Source: Hirudo medicinalis | Taxonomy: Eukaryota; Annelida; Clitellata; Hirudinida; Hirudinidae | Direction of reading: 5' to 3' | Length of the DNA: 64,000 nucleotides | Assembly: GCA_011800805.1 (NCBI GenBank) | Contig: MPNW01000136.1 | Span: 12,430-76,429, forward strand | Part shown: piece after piece, positions 42,554-54,400 of the stretch | Position numbering within the stretch: the first letter of the stretch is position 1 | Layout: every line of letters starts with the position of its first letter | The notes under the pieces: generated by a model | Told to the model about the DNA's origin: nothing | What the model saw: the letters and a program-made list of their open reading frames with translations, nothing else | Database searches by the model: none | Made by a program: the position numbers and the translations under genes

Positions 42554-42835
42554 CAAGCCCGGAATGATTCACCTCAGTGTAACAACCTCACCAAAAAATC
42601 TTCTCAGACAATTGTTCTTCGCCTCAATTGTTAATTGAGTCATTCGGAGGCCTCAACATAAATCCTCAACACATCTCATTTAGCCCCATTCTCCATGATG
42701 CCTGAGTCATACTTTATTATATAAGAGTGTTATACATTTCCACCAATACCGCAATAAATAATAATTCACATTAATTCTTAATTTTATGGCACAACAAATG
42801 CATCAATCTAAGTAACAAGTAACGACAAGTATTTT
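41039..42835. other. Intergenic region upstream of the Cas gene
   Basis: No recognised gene. It carries a (GAT)n tract at about 42517-42552 and CATCAC-rich stretches near 41590-41800. Several antisense frames of 60-100 codons are without features. Confidence 0.4.
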
Positions 42836-43114
42836 TTAATTATCCATTAAATGGTCGCACGCCCATGTCATTAAGTAATCAAATGGGGGTTTAATTATCC
42901 CCAGTCCGCCCAAGTAATCTGACACGCCACCAAGCAAATCATCGCTTCTGAGTCCATCAATCATTTTATGGAACATATCCGCCATATCACAATCTGCATA
43001 TTTTTCTAATTCAGTAATTCGCTTAATTATTCTCCAATTAAACGTCCTGGTGAAATAATGCTGGACTTGCGTTAGAGCCACAATTATCAATTGCACCAAG
43101 ACTAGCAATTGCAT
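42836..43114 (-). CDS. Possible small secreted protein (unrecognised)
   Basis: A 92-codon single-exon frame on the minus strand starts MQLLVLVQLIIVALTQVQHY, a good hydrophobic signal sequence. The rest has an amphipathic mix (FNWRIIKRITELEKYADCDM, GGVSDYLGGLGIIKPP) with only two Cys. The complementary strand is broken by stops, so this is not a shadow. There are no introns, no known domain and no clear promoter. It could be a chance frame or an exon of a longer gene. Confidence 0.35.
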   Translation of the reverse strand: MQLLVLVQLIIVALTQVQHYFTRTFNWRIIKRITELEKYADCDMADMFHKMIDGLRSDDLLGGVSDYLGGLGIIKPPFDYLMTWACDHLMDN

Positions 43115-44170
43115 CAATTGTTATCAGTTTAAGGCTGGTCCGTTCATGTTATTTATTTTCTCAAAACAAAAGGAGGAGACCGAAGTCCGCTCACATCATC
43201 CGTCAAGCAACAAAAAGTACAGTGACTTTGGAACAAAACATAATTCACTAATAATACATGATCCATTCATTCAATTTTAAAGTATAAATAAACATTCAAC
43301 AAAGTCTAATATTTAAGAAAAACCAACAATAACAATCACGATTACATACCTCAATCAGTTTCCATATTAAATAAAACATACATCGAATAACGGAAACTTT
43401 TCAGTTGTATTTAAAACGTGAGCCTATTCACTCAAGCTGCCGCTAAAAATGACGAGCAATTGCAACGAAAATAACGGCCAGAGCATTAAAGCCAGCAACA
43501 ACAATAGCATATGCCGAATTCCTTATATAGGTGAGGTTTCAAGGAATCTTATTCAAAGTTCTTTCCTACGCCATCGAAAACGCCATTTCCCGAACTTATT
43601 CGATAATTTGTGTACTTTCGCAGGCAAAATTGCCTGTACAACATTGATTTATGGGCGCACGCCGACCTCGCCGTAACCTGAAACACCAAAAACTCTGTCT
43701 AAAATGAGTACCAGTTGAAGGCCAAATCAAAACACTGCAGCATGCTGGTTTTAAATAATGTAATTTTAAATCTTTTAGGCGTATCATATATTTAGTGAAT
43801 GTACCGGTTGTAGTAGACATTTTGATTTTACTTCAATCTGCAATCTCGAACTCAGTTTAACTTTGAAACTTTTATAATTTACATCAACTTAAATAAAAAA
43901 AACTACAAATATATATTTGGAAAGTTATATTTTGATTTTTGTTTCAATAAAAACAATTTAGTTCACTTTTCAAAGGTTGTGTTGAGCCGCTTTGTTCAAT
44001 CGATCATCTGTGCCACGAAACTACTAGTTTTTGATTGTTACGGATTTTGTTAAATACACCTAGATTTACAATAGCCTACAGAGGAGTTTCAAATGCTTAC
44101 ATATTTACGCCATCTTTCCATATCTGATAAAATATTTTGTTGTTAATTAATATTTAAAATATATTAAAAT
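43115..44170. other. 5' flank of TRIQK
   Basis: Holds only domain-free frames of about 75 codons on both strands (43449-43820). A 5' UTR exon of TRIQK could lie here but I cannot place it. Confidence 0.4.
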
Positions 44171-44595
44171 ATGACGCGTAAAGAAGCGGGAAAAGCCTTA
44201 CCAGTGGATCAATACAGACGACAAATAGGTGATCACTGAGTAGATTTTAACACTAATTGATCGATTACTGGTAGATTTTATGTGAATGCTAATTTAAAGT
44301 TACTACTTTACAAAAGCACTTTTTTTACTTCTTCAAAAAATCATCTTTTTGTATTGTTTTCCAGGTAAACATTTGTTGAAAAAAGATAAACAGGCACTAA
44401 AAGAATTAAAACATATCAAGGAAGAAAAAAAGCCAAGATTGATGGTAAATTAAAATGGATCTCCCAATTTTCAAAATAATTCTTACATTTCAATACAATT
44501 TATTCTTTAAGGACATTTTTCTGGCATTACTTGTGGCTATGACCATATTGGTAGTTGTGTACTGCCTGATGTTTTACTATTTTTTGAGAAATTGA
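44171..44595 (+). CDS. TRIQK (triple QxxK/R motif protein)
   Basis: Small tail-anchored membrane protein of the endoplasmic reticulum, function poorly known. Exons: 44171-44228, 44365-44445, 44512-44595 (G|GT, ATG|GTAAAT, TTAAG|GAC). The product is about 73 residues. MTRKEAGKALPVDQYRRQIG corresponds to the start of vertebrate TRIQK (LPVDQYRKQIG, recalled). The three QxxK/R motifs are QYRR, QIGK and QALK. A highly charged stretch (KELKHIKEEKKPR) precedes one C-terminal TM helix (IFLALLVAMTILVVVYCLMF) ending YYFLRN. It is shorter at the C-terminus than the human protein, lacking the acidic tail. Confidence 0.9.
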
Positions 44596-45556
44596 GAGTT
44601 AGCAAGATGCAACAATGACAGCTGAGAAGTTGGTCAGACAGTGTGATTGTGTTCTTAGAGAACAGGCTTATTTCAGATTTCCATAAGAACATTTCTAGGG
44701 CTAGTTTTATAATATAAGTTGTTTTTCTGTTACTGCAACCGTAAACATCTCTAATTGTTTTTGAAATTTGCAGGATATATAACGCACAATGTATTCTGCA
44801 CAAATTTTAATGAATTACAAAGGAATTTTTTTATTAAATAACAATGTGAAACATTGTAACAGCATTTTAAAAGTTAACATTTAAAAAGTATTCAATTTTT
44901 GTCAAAACTGAACATTTGCAAAGTTTTAACTTGTCAATAATGATATATCACTTCATTTTGTTGATTTTTTTATTTGATTTGGTTGTTGAAGAATGTGTTA
45001 TTTTTGTTGATAGCTTGTTGTGGTTGCAATTGCTGCTTTTAAAAAAGTTGTAAAACCAAGAATTAAATTTGTAGCTGCTTATGATGTTACTTATGATTTG
45101 CTTTAATTTAACTACCTTGGAAGGTAAAATGACTTAGAAAGGGAGCTTATGATTTTAACATGAAAAAGATGGATAAGAAATGGTAAGTTTTTTCATATCC
45201 CAGTAATGAATTATTACTAGTTATTGTCTTTCTTTTCGTTTTGGTCATATTAGAGGCGCTTTTATAGTGTCCTTTGACCAAATTTTTGGAAATAATAAAA
45301 TATTTACAATTGTACTGACAATTTTATTACACTTTAAGTATGTAGGCTGCTACAACTCTAAAATGTATTTTATGCAACTAAATTTCCTCTTGGTCTTGAT
45401 TTAATGACACAGCTTGTTTCTAGAGATAGGTGATTTTTAATATTGCCACCCTGAAGGCCTGGTCATCCAAAGAGAATGTTAACCAACGAGAGAAATTGAG
45501 GAATGTTTTTCAGAGGACAAATCATTTCTTTTGTGCAATTAGACTCGAGCTTTCCT
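44596..45556. other. Region between TRIQK and the GPCR (convergent 3' ends)
   Basis: AT-rich sequence that should hold the TRIQK 3' UTR and the GPCR 3' UTR. No open frame with features. Confidence 0.4.
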
Positions 45557-47024
45557 TCACTTTGCATAGAGGCAAGGAACAAACCTTTTTAAAGCTGATC
45601 TGAGTTCAGGACTGGTGCAAGCATAGAGAAAGGGATTGATGGCAGAATTGACGTAAGTAAGCCAAAAGAGATATTCGAATGCTTTGTTGACGGCGTATGA
45701 GTCTGGATATACAATGCTGATATCGTAGATGATGTGGAATGGAACCCAGGTTATCACGTAGCAGAAGACAATGTGAGCCAGCGTCAGAAAGGCTTTTTTT
45801 TCTTTGTCCATCTTTGTTCCACTTTCAGAGGACTTGTTCCACCGGGACCTCAGTTTCTGACAAATCTTGAAACAGCCCTCGTCATTTACCTCTTCACAAG
45901 TTTTGGTTTGGTTGCAGTCCAGTTCCATTGTTGCTGGACCTGAGCTGTCATCTTCGCTGTGCGACGTGATGGTTCTTGCCTGACTCATCCCCTTGGACGG
46001 AGGTGAATGACCTACCCCACCAGGTCTTACCTTGGAGAGTTTCTTGATCTCGAAATACACGAGGACAGTCATGACGACGATTATTAAACAAGGAGTGTGG
46101 TGCCCAAACAATGCCAGAACTATCACAAATTCTGGGTTTTCTGAGGGTTCGTACACACAAATGAATTCTTGGGTTCTTGAAACTCTATCTGATATGACAG
46201 GGTACCAGCATATAGTCGCTACGCTGACCCTGTACATAAATGTTATTTGAAGTTAGCCTTAACTAATTAAAAAGCTACCGACAAAGTTTAAAAACATTGG
46301 AATGGTGACGCTTGAATGATGCGTATATTTTTGTGACAGGGAATCATAATGAGATGTAATAAATTATTAATTCGACAAATAGTGGTAATGCAATCTAATC
46401 TATTAATTGGAAAACGTCGATAAAGTAAATAATAAATAATGTAACATAATAATAATATAATATTATAACAAAATAATATATGTATATATACATAAATAAT
46501 ATAAATATAATATATATATATTGTTCGACGTGGCAAACATACCAGACAACTGTTACCATGATCAGAGGTTTCTTGTATCCTTTGAGACTTCGGTAATTAA
46601 CACTCCAACGAATGGACCAATATCTGTCGATGGAAATAGCAGCCAGAGACCAACTGCTGGAAAAGACCGTGGTGTAATCAAAGAATACCCACACTCCGCA
46701 AAGAATTTTGCCGAATGGCCAGTATTCGAAGATAAGATTTATTGTATAAAAATCCATAGCTATCACGTTAATGAGCAAGTCTGTAACCGCTAAGTTTACC
46801 ACCAAAGTGGTGAAACTGTTCCTCAATTTCTTTTCAATTATGAAAGAGATTATGACGAAGAGATTGGCGGTAAAGCTGACTGCAATAACCGAAAACATGA
46901 CGATTCCAAGCAAGATTTTGGCAGGAGGTACGGTTCTCTTGATGAAGGAATTGACGAAAGTTAGGTTTGCTGATGTTGAAAAGTTTTGCCAATAAGAAGT
47001 CGATGAAAAAAGTTGTTCTGTCAT
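45557..47024 (-). CDS. Class A GPCR, aminergic-like (muscarinic/histamine-type)
   Basis: Seven-helix rhodopsin-family receptor, 384 residues from two exons: 47024-46543 and 46229-45557 (GTCTG|GTATGT to GTACAG|GGTC, phase 2). N-glycosylation sites NFST and NLTF precede TM1. TM2 has NLAVTDLL. TM3 carries Asp 17 residues before the Asp of DRY (the aminergic 3.32 position) and ends SIDRYWSIRW. The intron falls in TM4 (VTVVW|VSVATICWYP). The third loop is about 100 residues, with acidic and Ser-rich parts. TM6 is CYVITWVPFHII and TM7 NSAINPFLYA. The Asp and the Tyr of TM7 suggest an amine or acetylcholine ligand, but position 6.52 is His rather than the Asn of muscarinic or Phe of adrenergic receptors, so the ligand is unknown. 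An in-frame ATG at 47162 would add 46 basic residues; I prefer 47024. Confidence 0.9.
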
Positions 47025-49108
47025 GACTGGTTTTTCAGGATTGTGAGGAAATCGTCGAGAAATTAAAACAATTATTATCTTAATGCAGGAATTCTTTTTG
47101 CGACTTGTCAAATGCGGATTCCGTCCATTTATAGACTTACGACTGCATGGTCTGACATTCAACTGACGTCTGCTTCACAACTTACGGTGTACGGATGGCT
47201 TGTCAAAACATTTGCTAAAAAATATTGAGCGACCAATAGAAAATAGAGGATCTATCATCTTGACTGCCTCGTTTTCTCCGACTTTTATCCTCCCTCAGCA
47301 ACTCCAGCTTTACTTCCAGTTACCAACAGCCACTACTGCTAATTCACTATTCGATTACTAATTACCTTCATAATAATGATGCCATTAATCATGGCGACAC
47401 ATTTTGTGATTTGATTAGAGTGAAATTATTTATTTAATAATAATAATAAATAATAAATATATATATAATAATCCTTAATAAATAAAATGGATATTAATAT
47501 TGGGAAAATTTTATAATAGTTTTATCGATAATGCGATTTTGTACAAAATGTGTGTTATGCGACTTGGATAATATATTTAAAAAACTGTACTCAAAGACAA
47601 TAAAAAAAACCATCGAAAAGACTTACGTTTAGTTTTAATTTACTCGATTGATCGTCTTCCTATTAAGCAGTGCACTCATCCAAGCAGCTATTCAATCGTT
47701 CATCAATTCATTAATAGAATTGGAGTCTCCAACCCATTCGAGTTTATTCCATTCGTTGATTGCCTTCTTTAGATCCATCGCTGTTCCTTCATCATGCAAT
47801 TTCACCTCTGCTTTTCTTAAAAGCCACTTAATCACTCAGATGATTAATTGCCATCTCCTCCAGCTGATCCTGAAAACAATTGGAACGATGAAAGAAAAAT
47901 TCTCATTCCATGTCACCTTGGGTTCTTGATGCGTGGGATGATACCTGCTGCATTATTCACGTAACAAATTTCTAGTGTGGAAATCATATAGCAATAAATC
48001 ACTATCCGCCCGATAAAAGCTTCATCGTCTTCGCATGGTGCCTTTTTCGGTTTTGCGAGGATTTTATTCAATCTAATAGAATGATCAGAAGATTGCATTT
48101 GTCGTTCTTCGAATGAACTAATATGCAACTCTTCAACAATAAGCCATAAATTTATGTTATTCTTCAGGCAGCAGCCTGCACATTTCCTCTCCAACCCTAG
48201 CATAACTTAATGATGTTATTAATGTCAATGAGAATGTTGAAAAAATCAAGGAGATTAAAACAATTAAAATTACATCAGCAGCTAATAATTTATGGAAAAC
48301 ATCATTTAATGTCTTTGGTTTCTTGTTACCGGTCGTGTGACGTCAACAAGCAAAAAAAATTCTGTCGTTAAAAACATAATCGTGGTTGAGGAGACGCAGA
48401 AAGGTGGATGCATGATTATACCTGCTAATTAAATGTACCTCTTAATTTAATTATCACCATCGCAATCAGTAAAAGTGATAACTATTAAAGAAAGTAACAA
48501 TTTATTTATTTTTCAATACAACATTCCATCATGTCCTCGTTCAGTGTTATTCTATTTCCTAACATTTAGCAAATGGAATTACTAGCATTTACTAACAAAT
48601 GTGTGCAAACGTCCTGCTCTTTTGATTACGTAACATATACACAGCTTCGTAGCACAAAGACTTTAGTTTAAAATAGTGTCAGGATGTGAAATATACCTTG
48701 TAATGTATATCGAAATCATTTAATAAATATTTTGGAAATTGATTTAATAATATTCATGTAATTAATATTATTTAATTATTTATTAAATTGGGGATATTAA
48801 TTAATTGAAGAAAATTCTAAAAATTGAGATAAATTGATAAAATGTTCGTGACAGAATCACGAAAGTAAAAATGGAGGCCAAGCGTTGACAACTTGTAAAT
48901 CATAAGAAAATGATAACACTTTATTGTGTGTGGAGCTTTAACAAGTTTAAATTTTAAAGCATTTTCCAGCATTATCTGAGCAAAGCCAACGGGTAACATG
49001 ATTGAAGCAACTAAGTCGTTGAATCAGTTGATTTATTTCAAAGTTATAATTACCTAAAAGTTAATAATTTTTCAAAATGTCAGAAACATCAGCAAAGAAC
49101 AACCAAGA
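47025..49108. other. Intergenic region
   Basis: No recognised gene. A 96-codon minus-strand frame (48203-47913) with scattered Cys has no known domain and no signal peptide. AT-rich runs lie at about 47430-47480 and 48720-48840. Confidence 0.4.
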
Positions 49109-50932
49109 ATGCAGAAGTCACCGAGAGAAAGGAAACCAAACTCCCTGTTGAATTCGGACCACGTGTTTTGGAGGAAGAGATTCGACAAACCAGAACTGAA
49201 ACAAAGTAGCGAAGAAAGAGAACTTAAATACCGAAGCATCACTCCCTCCCTGAAGCACGTAGAGGCTTCCTTCAACAAGGAACCCGATGGTAACTTCACT
49301 CGCACCAAATTCATATTTTAAAATCTTAATTTCCCTGATGAATGAATCTCTTGTTCATTATGAAAAAAAAACTTAGTTGCCCGATTAATCATTTCTAGCA
49401 TCATCACGGAATCTCAAAAGAGCTTGTTGCAAATTCTCATTAATCTTTTTTTTTACTATTCCCCTTATTCCTGGACAAACTTTCCATCTTTCGAAACTGT
49501 CCAGAGTAATCTATAATATAAAATTAATAATAAAATAAATATAAAACAGATATAATAATAAATAAATATAAAACAGAAAGTGCTTGTGTATGTTTGTCTG
49601 TCCCAATAACTCCTCCCAAACGGTGAACAATAGAGACCTGGAATTTGCACACATCATTCAATTCATCGTCTCAATTCTTAGGTCAACTGTGCTATTTTCA
49701 ACTTTCAAGTTTTCCACCTTTCACCTTTTCCCAAATCGCATACGAGCTTTAAACTCGAGATCTACTGCAAGCAATGAATAATTTGCTCTCGCATGGTTTG
49801 GGACTTCGCCTCTCGCGGTGGCAGCGCGTGTTCGAGTCCCGTTGTTGGACCATCGGTCTAATCATCCGGTTCTTTGAGGGCAGGTAAATGGCTGTATTTG
49901 GAGGACGTAAATAACAGCGGCATGAGCAAAATTGATTACGTGTATATGACTGGCGAAACCGGTTTAAAAAAGCTAGTTATTTTATAACCTACGTATTCCT
50001 TTCCTTTGACGAATCCTGAGTGGCTGTTTGCCTCCCACCTTGATTTTTTGATAAAAGCAAAAAAAGTCCTCATTAAGTAGTGCCAGAGTCCCCATCGCAA
50101 GCTGAAATGACGTTCCTGGATGGAGCTAATTTGCGATGCCTTCAGCACCTCCTTCAGTGCGTAAATTCCGTATTTAAAAAAGCCCCTCCATTTCAATCCC
50201 CACTCACTAAATATCTAACTGTTGTTGCCAAGCGTTATTTTTTATAGTTAAATCTCATTACGATGCTCCAAGAACTAAGCTTCAGAACCACTTTTCGAAT
50301 TGAGCAAAATATAATCGGTTATTAAAATATTGGTGTGAAGATATCGTCATATAGCAGCAGATTACAGCGTCTTGGTCTTGGTCCCACTATCCTTGAATAT
50401 CAAGAGAAATGTTAAATTTCCCGTCTTCAATAACTGTCATAAACCATGGAATTTCCTCCCTTCTGAAATCGTCTGTTCATCTACAAACTCTCATTTCAAA
50501 GTTTAATTGACTAGATACGATCTTACATTAATTTTTAAACTAATTGAAACTAATCTTATACGAAATTCTTAATTACTCATTAACTAACTGTATTTTTGTG
50601 AACTGGGTTTAATGCTTGTTTGTGGTCTAATTTGTGACCCTTCAATTTGTGAATTTAATTAAATGAAAATTTTGATTCTCATTCCAGCAAAACACACCAG
50701 GAGGCGGCTCTACCATGAAATAACTGGCAAACAACTGGTCACTCGCCTGTGGGACCGCAGACCTCAAACTCCTGAACGCATCACGACCCTCCACGAAATT
50801 CCAACCGCTGGAGGCCAGGTCAATGTTCGATATGAGGAAAACAGGAATAGCTACCTCAACATTTTCGGCTATCGACCGAACACCCTTGAAGAACAAAACA
50901 AGTTCTCTGGGTTCAACAAGTTGGAAGCGTGA
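49109..50932 (+). CDS. Unrecognised 141-residue protein, two exons
   Basis: Exons 49109-49289 and 50688-50932 (GATG|GTAACT to ATTCCAG|CA, phase 1) give 141 residues ending NKFSGFNKLEA. The protein is basic and polar, without signal peptide or TM. It has charged N-terminal words (MQKSPRERKPNSLLNSDHVF) and a conserved-looking core, RRRLYHEITGKQLVTRLWDR, then PTAGGQVNVRYEENRNSYLN. The pattern of Tyr/Trp-rich short strands resembles axonemal microtubule-inner or Cfap-type small proteins, but I cannot name a family; that suggestion is only inference. A poly(A) signal AATAAA is at 51096-51101. It lies just upstream of IFT172 on the same strand. Confidence 0.6.
49795..49935 (+). mobile_element. SINE-like element with pol III B box
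   Basis: Lies in the intron of the 49.1-kb gene. It contains CGCGGTGGCAGCGCGTGTTC followed by GAGTCCCG, so GTTCGAGTCCC matches the tRNA B-box consensus (GGTTCGANTCC). Its surroundings are less AT-rich than the flanks. An A box is not clear. Confidence 0.4.
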
Positions 50933-51494
50933 TGACGAACATGATAAAAAATTGACTAGTGATTCAAGAAGACCCAGGAAACAAACAAATCCCATCATTT
51001 CATTTCTTTGTGACTAAAACATGGATCAAATGATCTATAATCTAATTTTTACTGAAACATTTTAGGCACTAGCATTTACTTTACTTAGTTTACAAAATAA
51101 AGAACTAATTTTAAGTTTTTAAGATGGTGAAACTTTCCCCTTCTTTGGTTGAAAAAGCGACGCAAGTATTCAAACTTTCCTCACTTAAAAATAAATTGAA
51201 GATTGAACAGGTTTGCAAGAAGATAGAAAAAACAATTAAATAAAATTTATGTATGCAAAGAAGCAAATGCAGACCCAGGAAATTAAAACTTCGAAAAAAT
51301 TAAAAATATGACATGAAGACTTGACAAAAATGTGACTACTTTTTAAATTTATAAACAAATCGTACAAATTTATATTTAATTGTAACTATGAGAAATGATT
51401 TATGATTGGTTGCCAAAGCATTGACAGACGTTTGTTTGGGTTACCATAGGACAGCATATGTCCTGACGTTAAATTTCTGGTTTGCCTTGTTATC
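50933..51494. other. Gap between the 141-residue protein gene and IFT172
   Basis: Holds the 3' UTR of the upstream gene (AATAAA at 51096) and presumably the IFT172 promoter. A short frame at 51124 (MVKLSPSLVEKATQ) has no recognised relatives. Confidence 0.4.
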
Positions 51495-54400
51495 ATGCAA
51501 TTGAAGCACATTAAGACATTGTTGCCCGCACAAGTAGGTTATTTTATATTTTACTTGTTGCAGGCATTTAAATTAAGGGCAGTTTCATAATGTTGGTGAT
51601 TAACACGTCCTTTGACTGGCTTGTAAAAGAATTTACTAAAAGTAGACCGGGCTATAGCCCTAATAACGAGACTCATATTTGATTTAACAGTTACGAATTA
51701 TGAATAACTTTGGAAATGAAATCCTGAGGTAGATTTTTTAGAAAATCTTGAAAGTCTGACTCGATGAAAAAATCATTGGAGCAAATATAGAATAGAGACA
51801 TTTAATTTTTCAGTTAACATATATGATTAATGATAAGTTACACTGCAAAGAGGTTTTACAAAATTCACTTAGCAACATGTTGTGGGACAAGCTTAAAAAT
51901 AATAATGAGTGCAATTTTTTAAAACTTTTAATTTATGAATAATTTTGATTGAGTTGTGAAAAAATTAATATTGATCCTAAATTTTCCAAACTTTCAAAGG
52001 ATGGAGCTGCAAAGATTTGTTCTATTGCTTGGTCTCTGAATAACAAGAAACTGGCTGTTTGCACCTACGATAGAGCCGTCTTTCTGTTTGATGAATTCGG
52101 GGAGGTCAAGGACAAGTTTAGCACCAGGCCATGTGATCCAAAGGTCAGATGATTGTGATGATAAAACATGTACATGTAAAACATGTCATTAAGTGTGACA
52201 TTAACACCACAGTATGGCAAGAAGAGTTACATGGTGAAGTGTTTGGCCTTTTCACCTGATGCCACAAAAATAGCTGTGGGGCAGACGGATAACATACTTT
52301 TCGTCTACAAGATTGGAGACGACTGGTCGGACTCTTTGTTTATGAGTGCTTGATGATGATTATTATTATTGTTATTATATGTTTTAATTAGATGAGGCAT
52401 TTATTAATAATAATTAAAGTGGAGATACTATTTATTTTAACTGAGGTTAAGTTATTGACTGCAAAATGTTTTTCTCCAACAGGGGTGAAAAGAAGACAAT
52501 ATGCAACAAATTTATTTACAATGGAGCTGTTACTTGCTCTTTGTGGCTTCCAGATAATCAACTCATTTATGGGACTGCTGAAGGAAAGGTCTGTTAATGA
52601 TGATTATGATAATGATGGCGTTGATGATGATGGTGATGATGATAATTATGATAGCGTTTTTCTTCAGTAACTGCCTACCATTTACCTGACATTTTTATTT
52701 ATCAATTAAACAGGTGAGACTTGCCAACACCAGAACAAATAAATCTTCGACGTTATACGATGCAAAATCATATTCCCTTGTTTTGGCTTCAAAGTAAGTC
52801 AATCATGTCCGTGGTAATGATGATAATGGTTGAATTGATGGTTGGAGCCACATGAAATGAAACAATTGCATTTAAACAACACCTAGTCTCAAATATTCAA
52901 AAGCATTGCATTGTCTTAGTGAATCTAAGATTTGTTTAAGGTCATTCGGTTTTTTTTCAACTTGCAGTCCATCTGGCAAAGCAATCTTGTCTGGTCATGC
53001 AGATGGCTCCATTGTGAAGTTCATTGTGACTGATGATGGAAATGGGGATACATCGGTGAGAATTTATAGCTTTTGACTTCTCTTTACAAAATAAATTTCT
53101 TTCATATGACCACCTCATCTAAATAGCCACTGACATCGAGGATATTGTATAATGCTATTTAATTGCCATGACTTTTGCTTCTACAAGGGTAAGGTCTGCA
53201 TTCACCCAAGCCCCCCTTATGCACTAGCCTGGGGCACGACCTCATTTCTGGCAGCAGGTTGTGACAAGAGGGTATTTGTCTATTCAAAAGAGGGAAGGAT
53301 AGTTCAGCAATTTGATTACAGTAAAGATAGAGAGATTGAAGAGAAAGAGTTCACATGTGCTGTGTGTTCACCCAGTGGTCAGTCTGTGGTCATTGGAAGC
53401 TTTGATAGGTTAGCATTGATCACGCTAATGGTGGTGAATGTGATGAGGAATTGTTTTCATCTCTGATAATTAAAATATATTTAATAATATAGTAGGTTAG
53501 CTTAACGGTTATGTGAGGTGGTGATGGCAACAGTCATAATGCTTTATGTTCGCAACCCAGCCTGCACTTCCCGGGAGTGCCCTTGGGTAGGGCACTATAT
53601 GCTCTATAAGGTCAGGTGATTGTAGTGCCTTCACAAGGCAATAAACAGATTAACTAAACACAAAACAAAAACAATACTAAAAAAATTTAAGAAGTCAATT
53701 GCTATGAAGAACATCAAGATAATATTCTATTTAGTAAAAGATCTTAATTACCTACCAGGCTGAGAGTCTACAACTGGAGTCCCAGGAAAGGATTGTGGGA
53801 TGAGGGACCTGCCAAAGAGATGAGGAACTTGTACACCATCACTGCTTTGGCTTGGAAGGCTGATGGAAGCAAGCTATATGCAGTAAGACATCACTTCACT
53901 TTTAATGTGCAATTGTAATACAAAATACATGTTTATTTACTGTGTGACCCACACATTTGAAATATCTTAACCTATATTATATCTTAACCTGATTAACTTG
54001 TAAGATTTCACATTTTCCTGAATATTCCAGGGTTCCCTCTGTGGTGCTGTAGAAGTGTTCGATTGTTGTCTGAAGAAGAATATTTACAAAAACAAGTTTG
54101 AGATATCCTATGTTGGAGTCAGCCAGGTGTGCAAACAAGTTATCAAATTCACAGACCTTTAAAAGGCACCATCTTCACCATGAACATCATTTCAATTCAG
54201 GTGGTTATCAAAAGCCTGGTTGGAAAACAGTCTTTAAACTTGAAATCTCGACGTGGCAGCGAAATCACCGAAGTAAAAATTGTCGGCAACGATCGCTACG
54301 TTCTCGGACACACTGCGGACACTCTTATTCTGGCCGACATGATCAGAAAAACTTCCTGCGAGGTGGGTTCTTCTGATTGGCTGATGGGGAAGGGAAGGCA

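Noticed and set aside
47913..48203. 96-codon minus frame with scattered cysteines
   Set aside because: No signal peptide, no domain, no regular Cys spacing and no partner exon.
49465..49650. Frame with a hydrophobic FIYYYICFIF stretch
   Set aside because: It comes from an AT-only stretch (AAATATAAAACAGA repeats) in the intron of the 49.1-kb gene.
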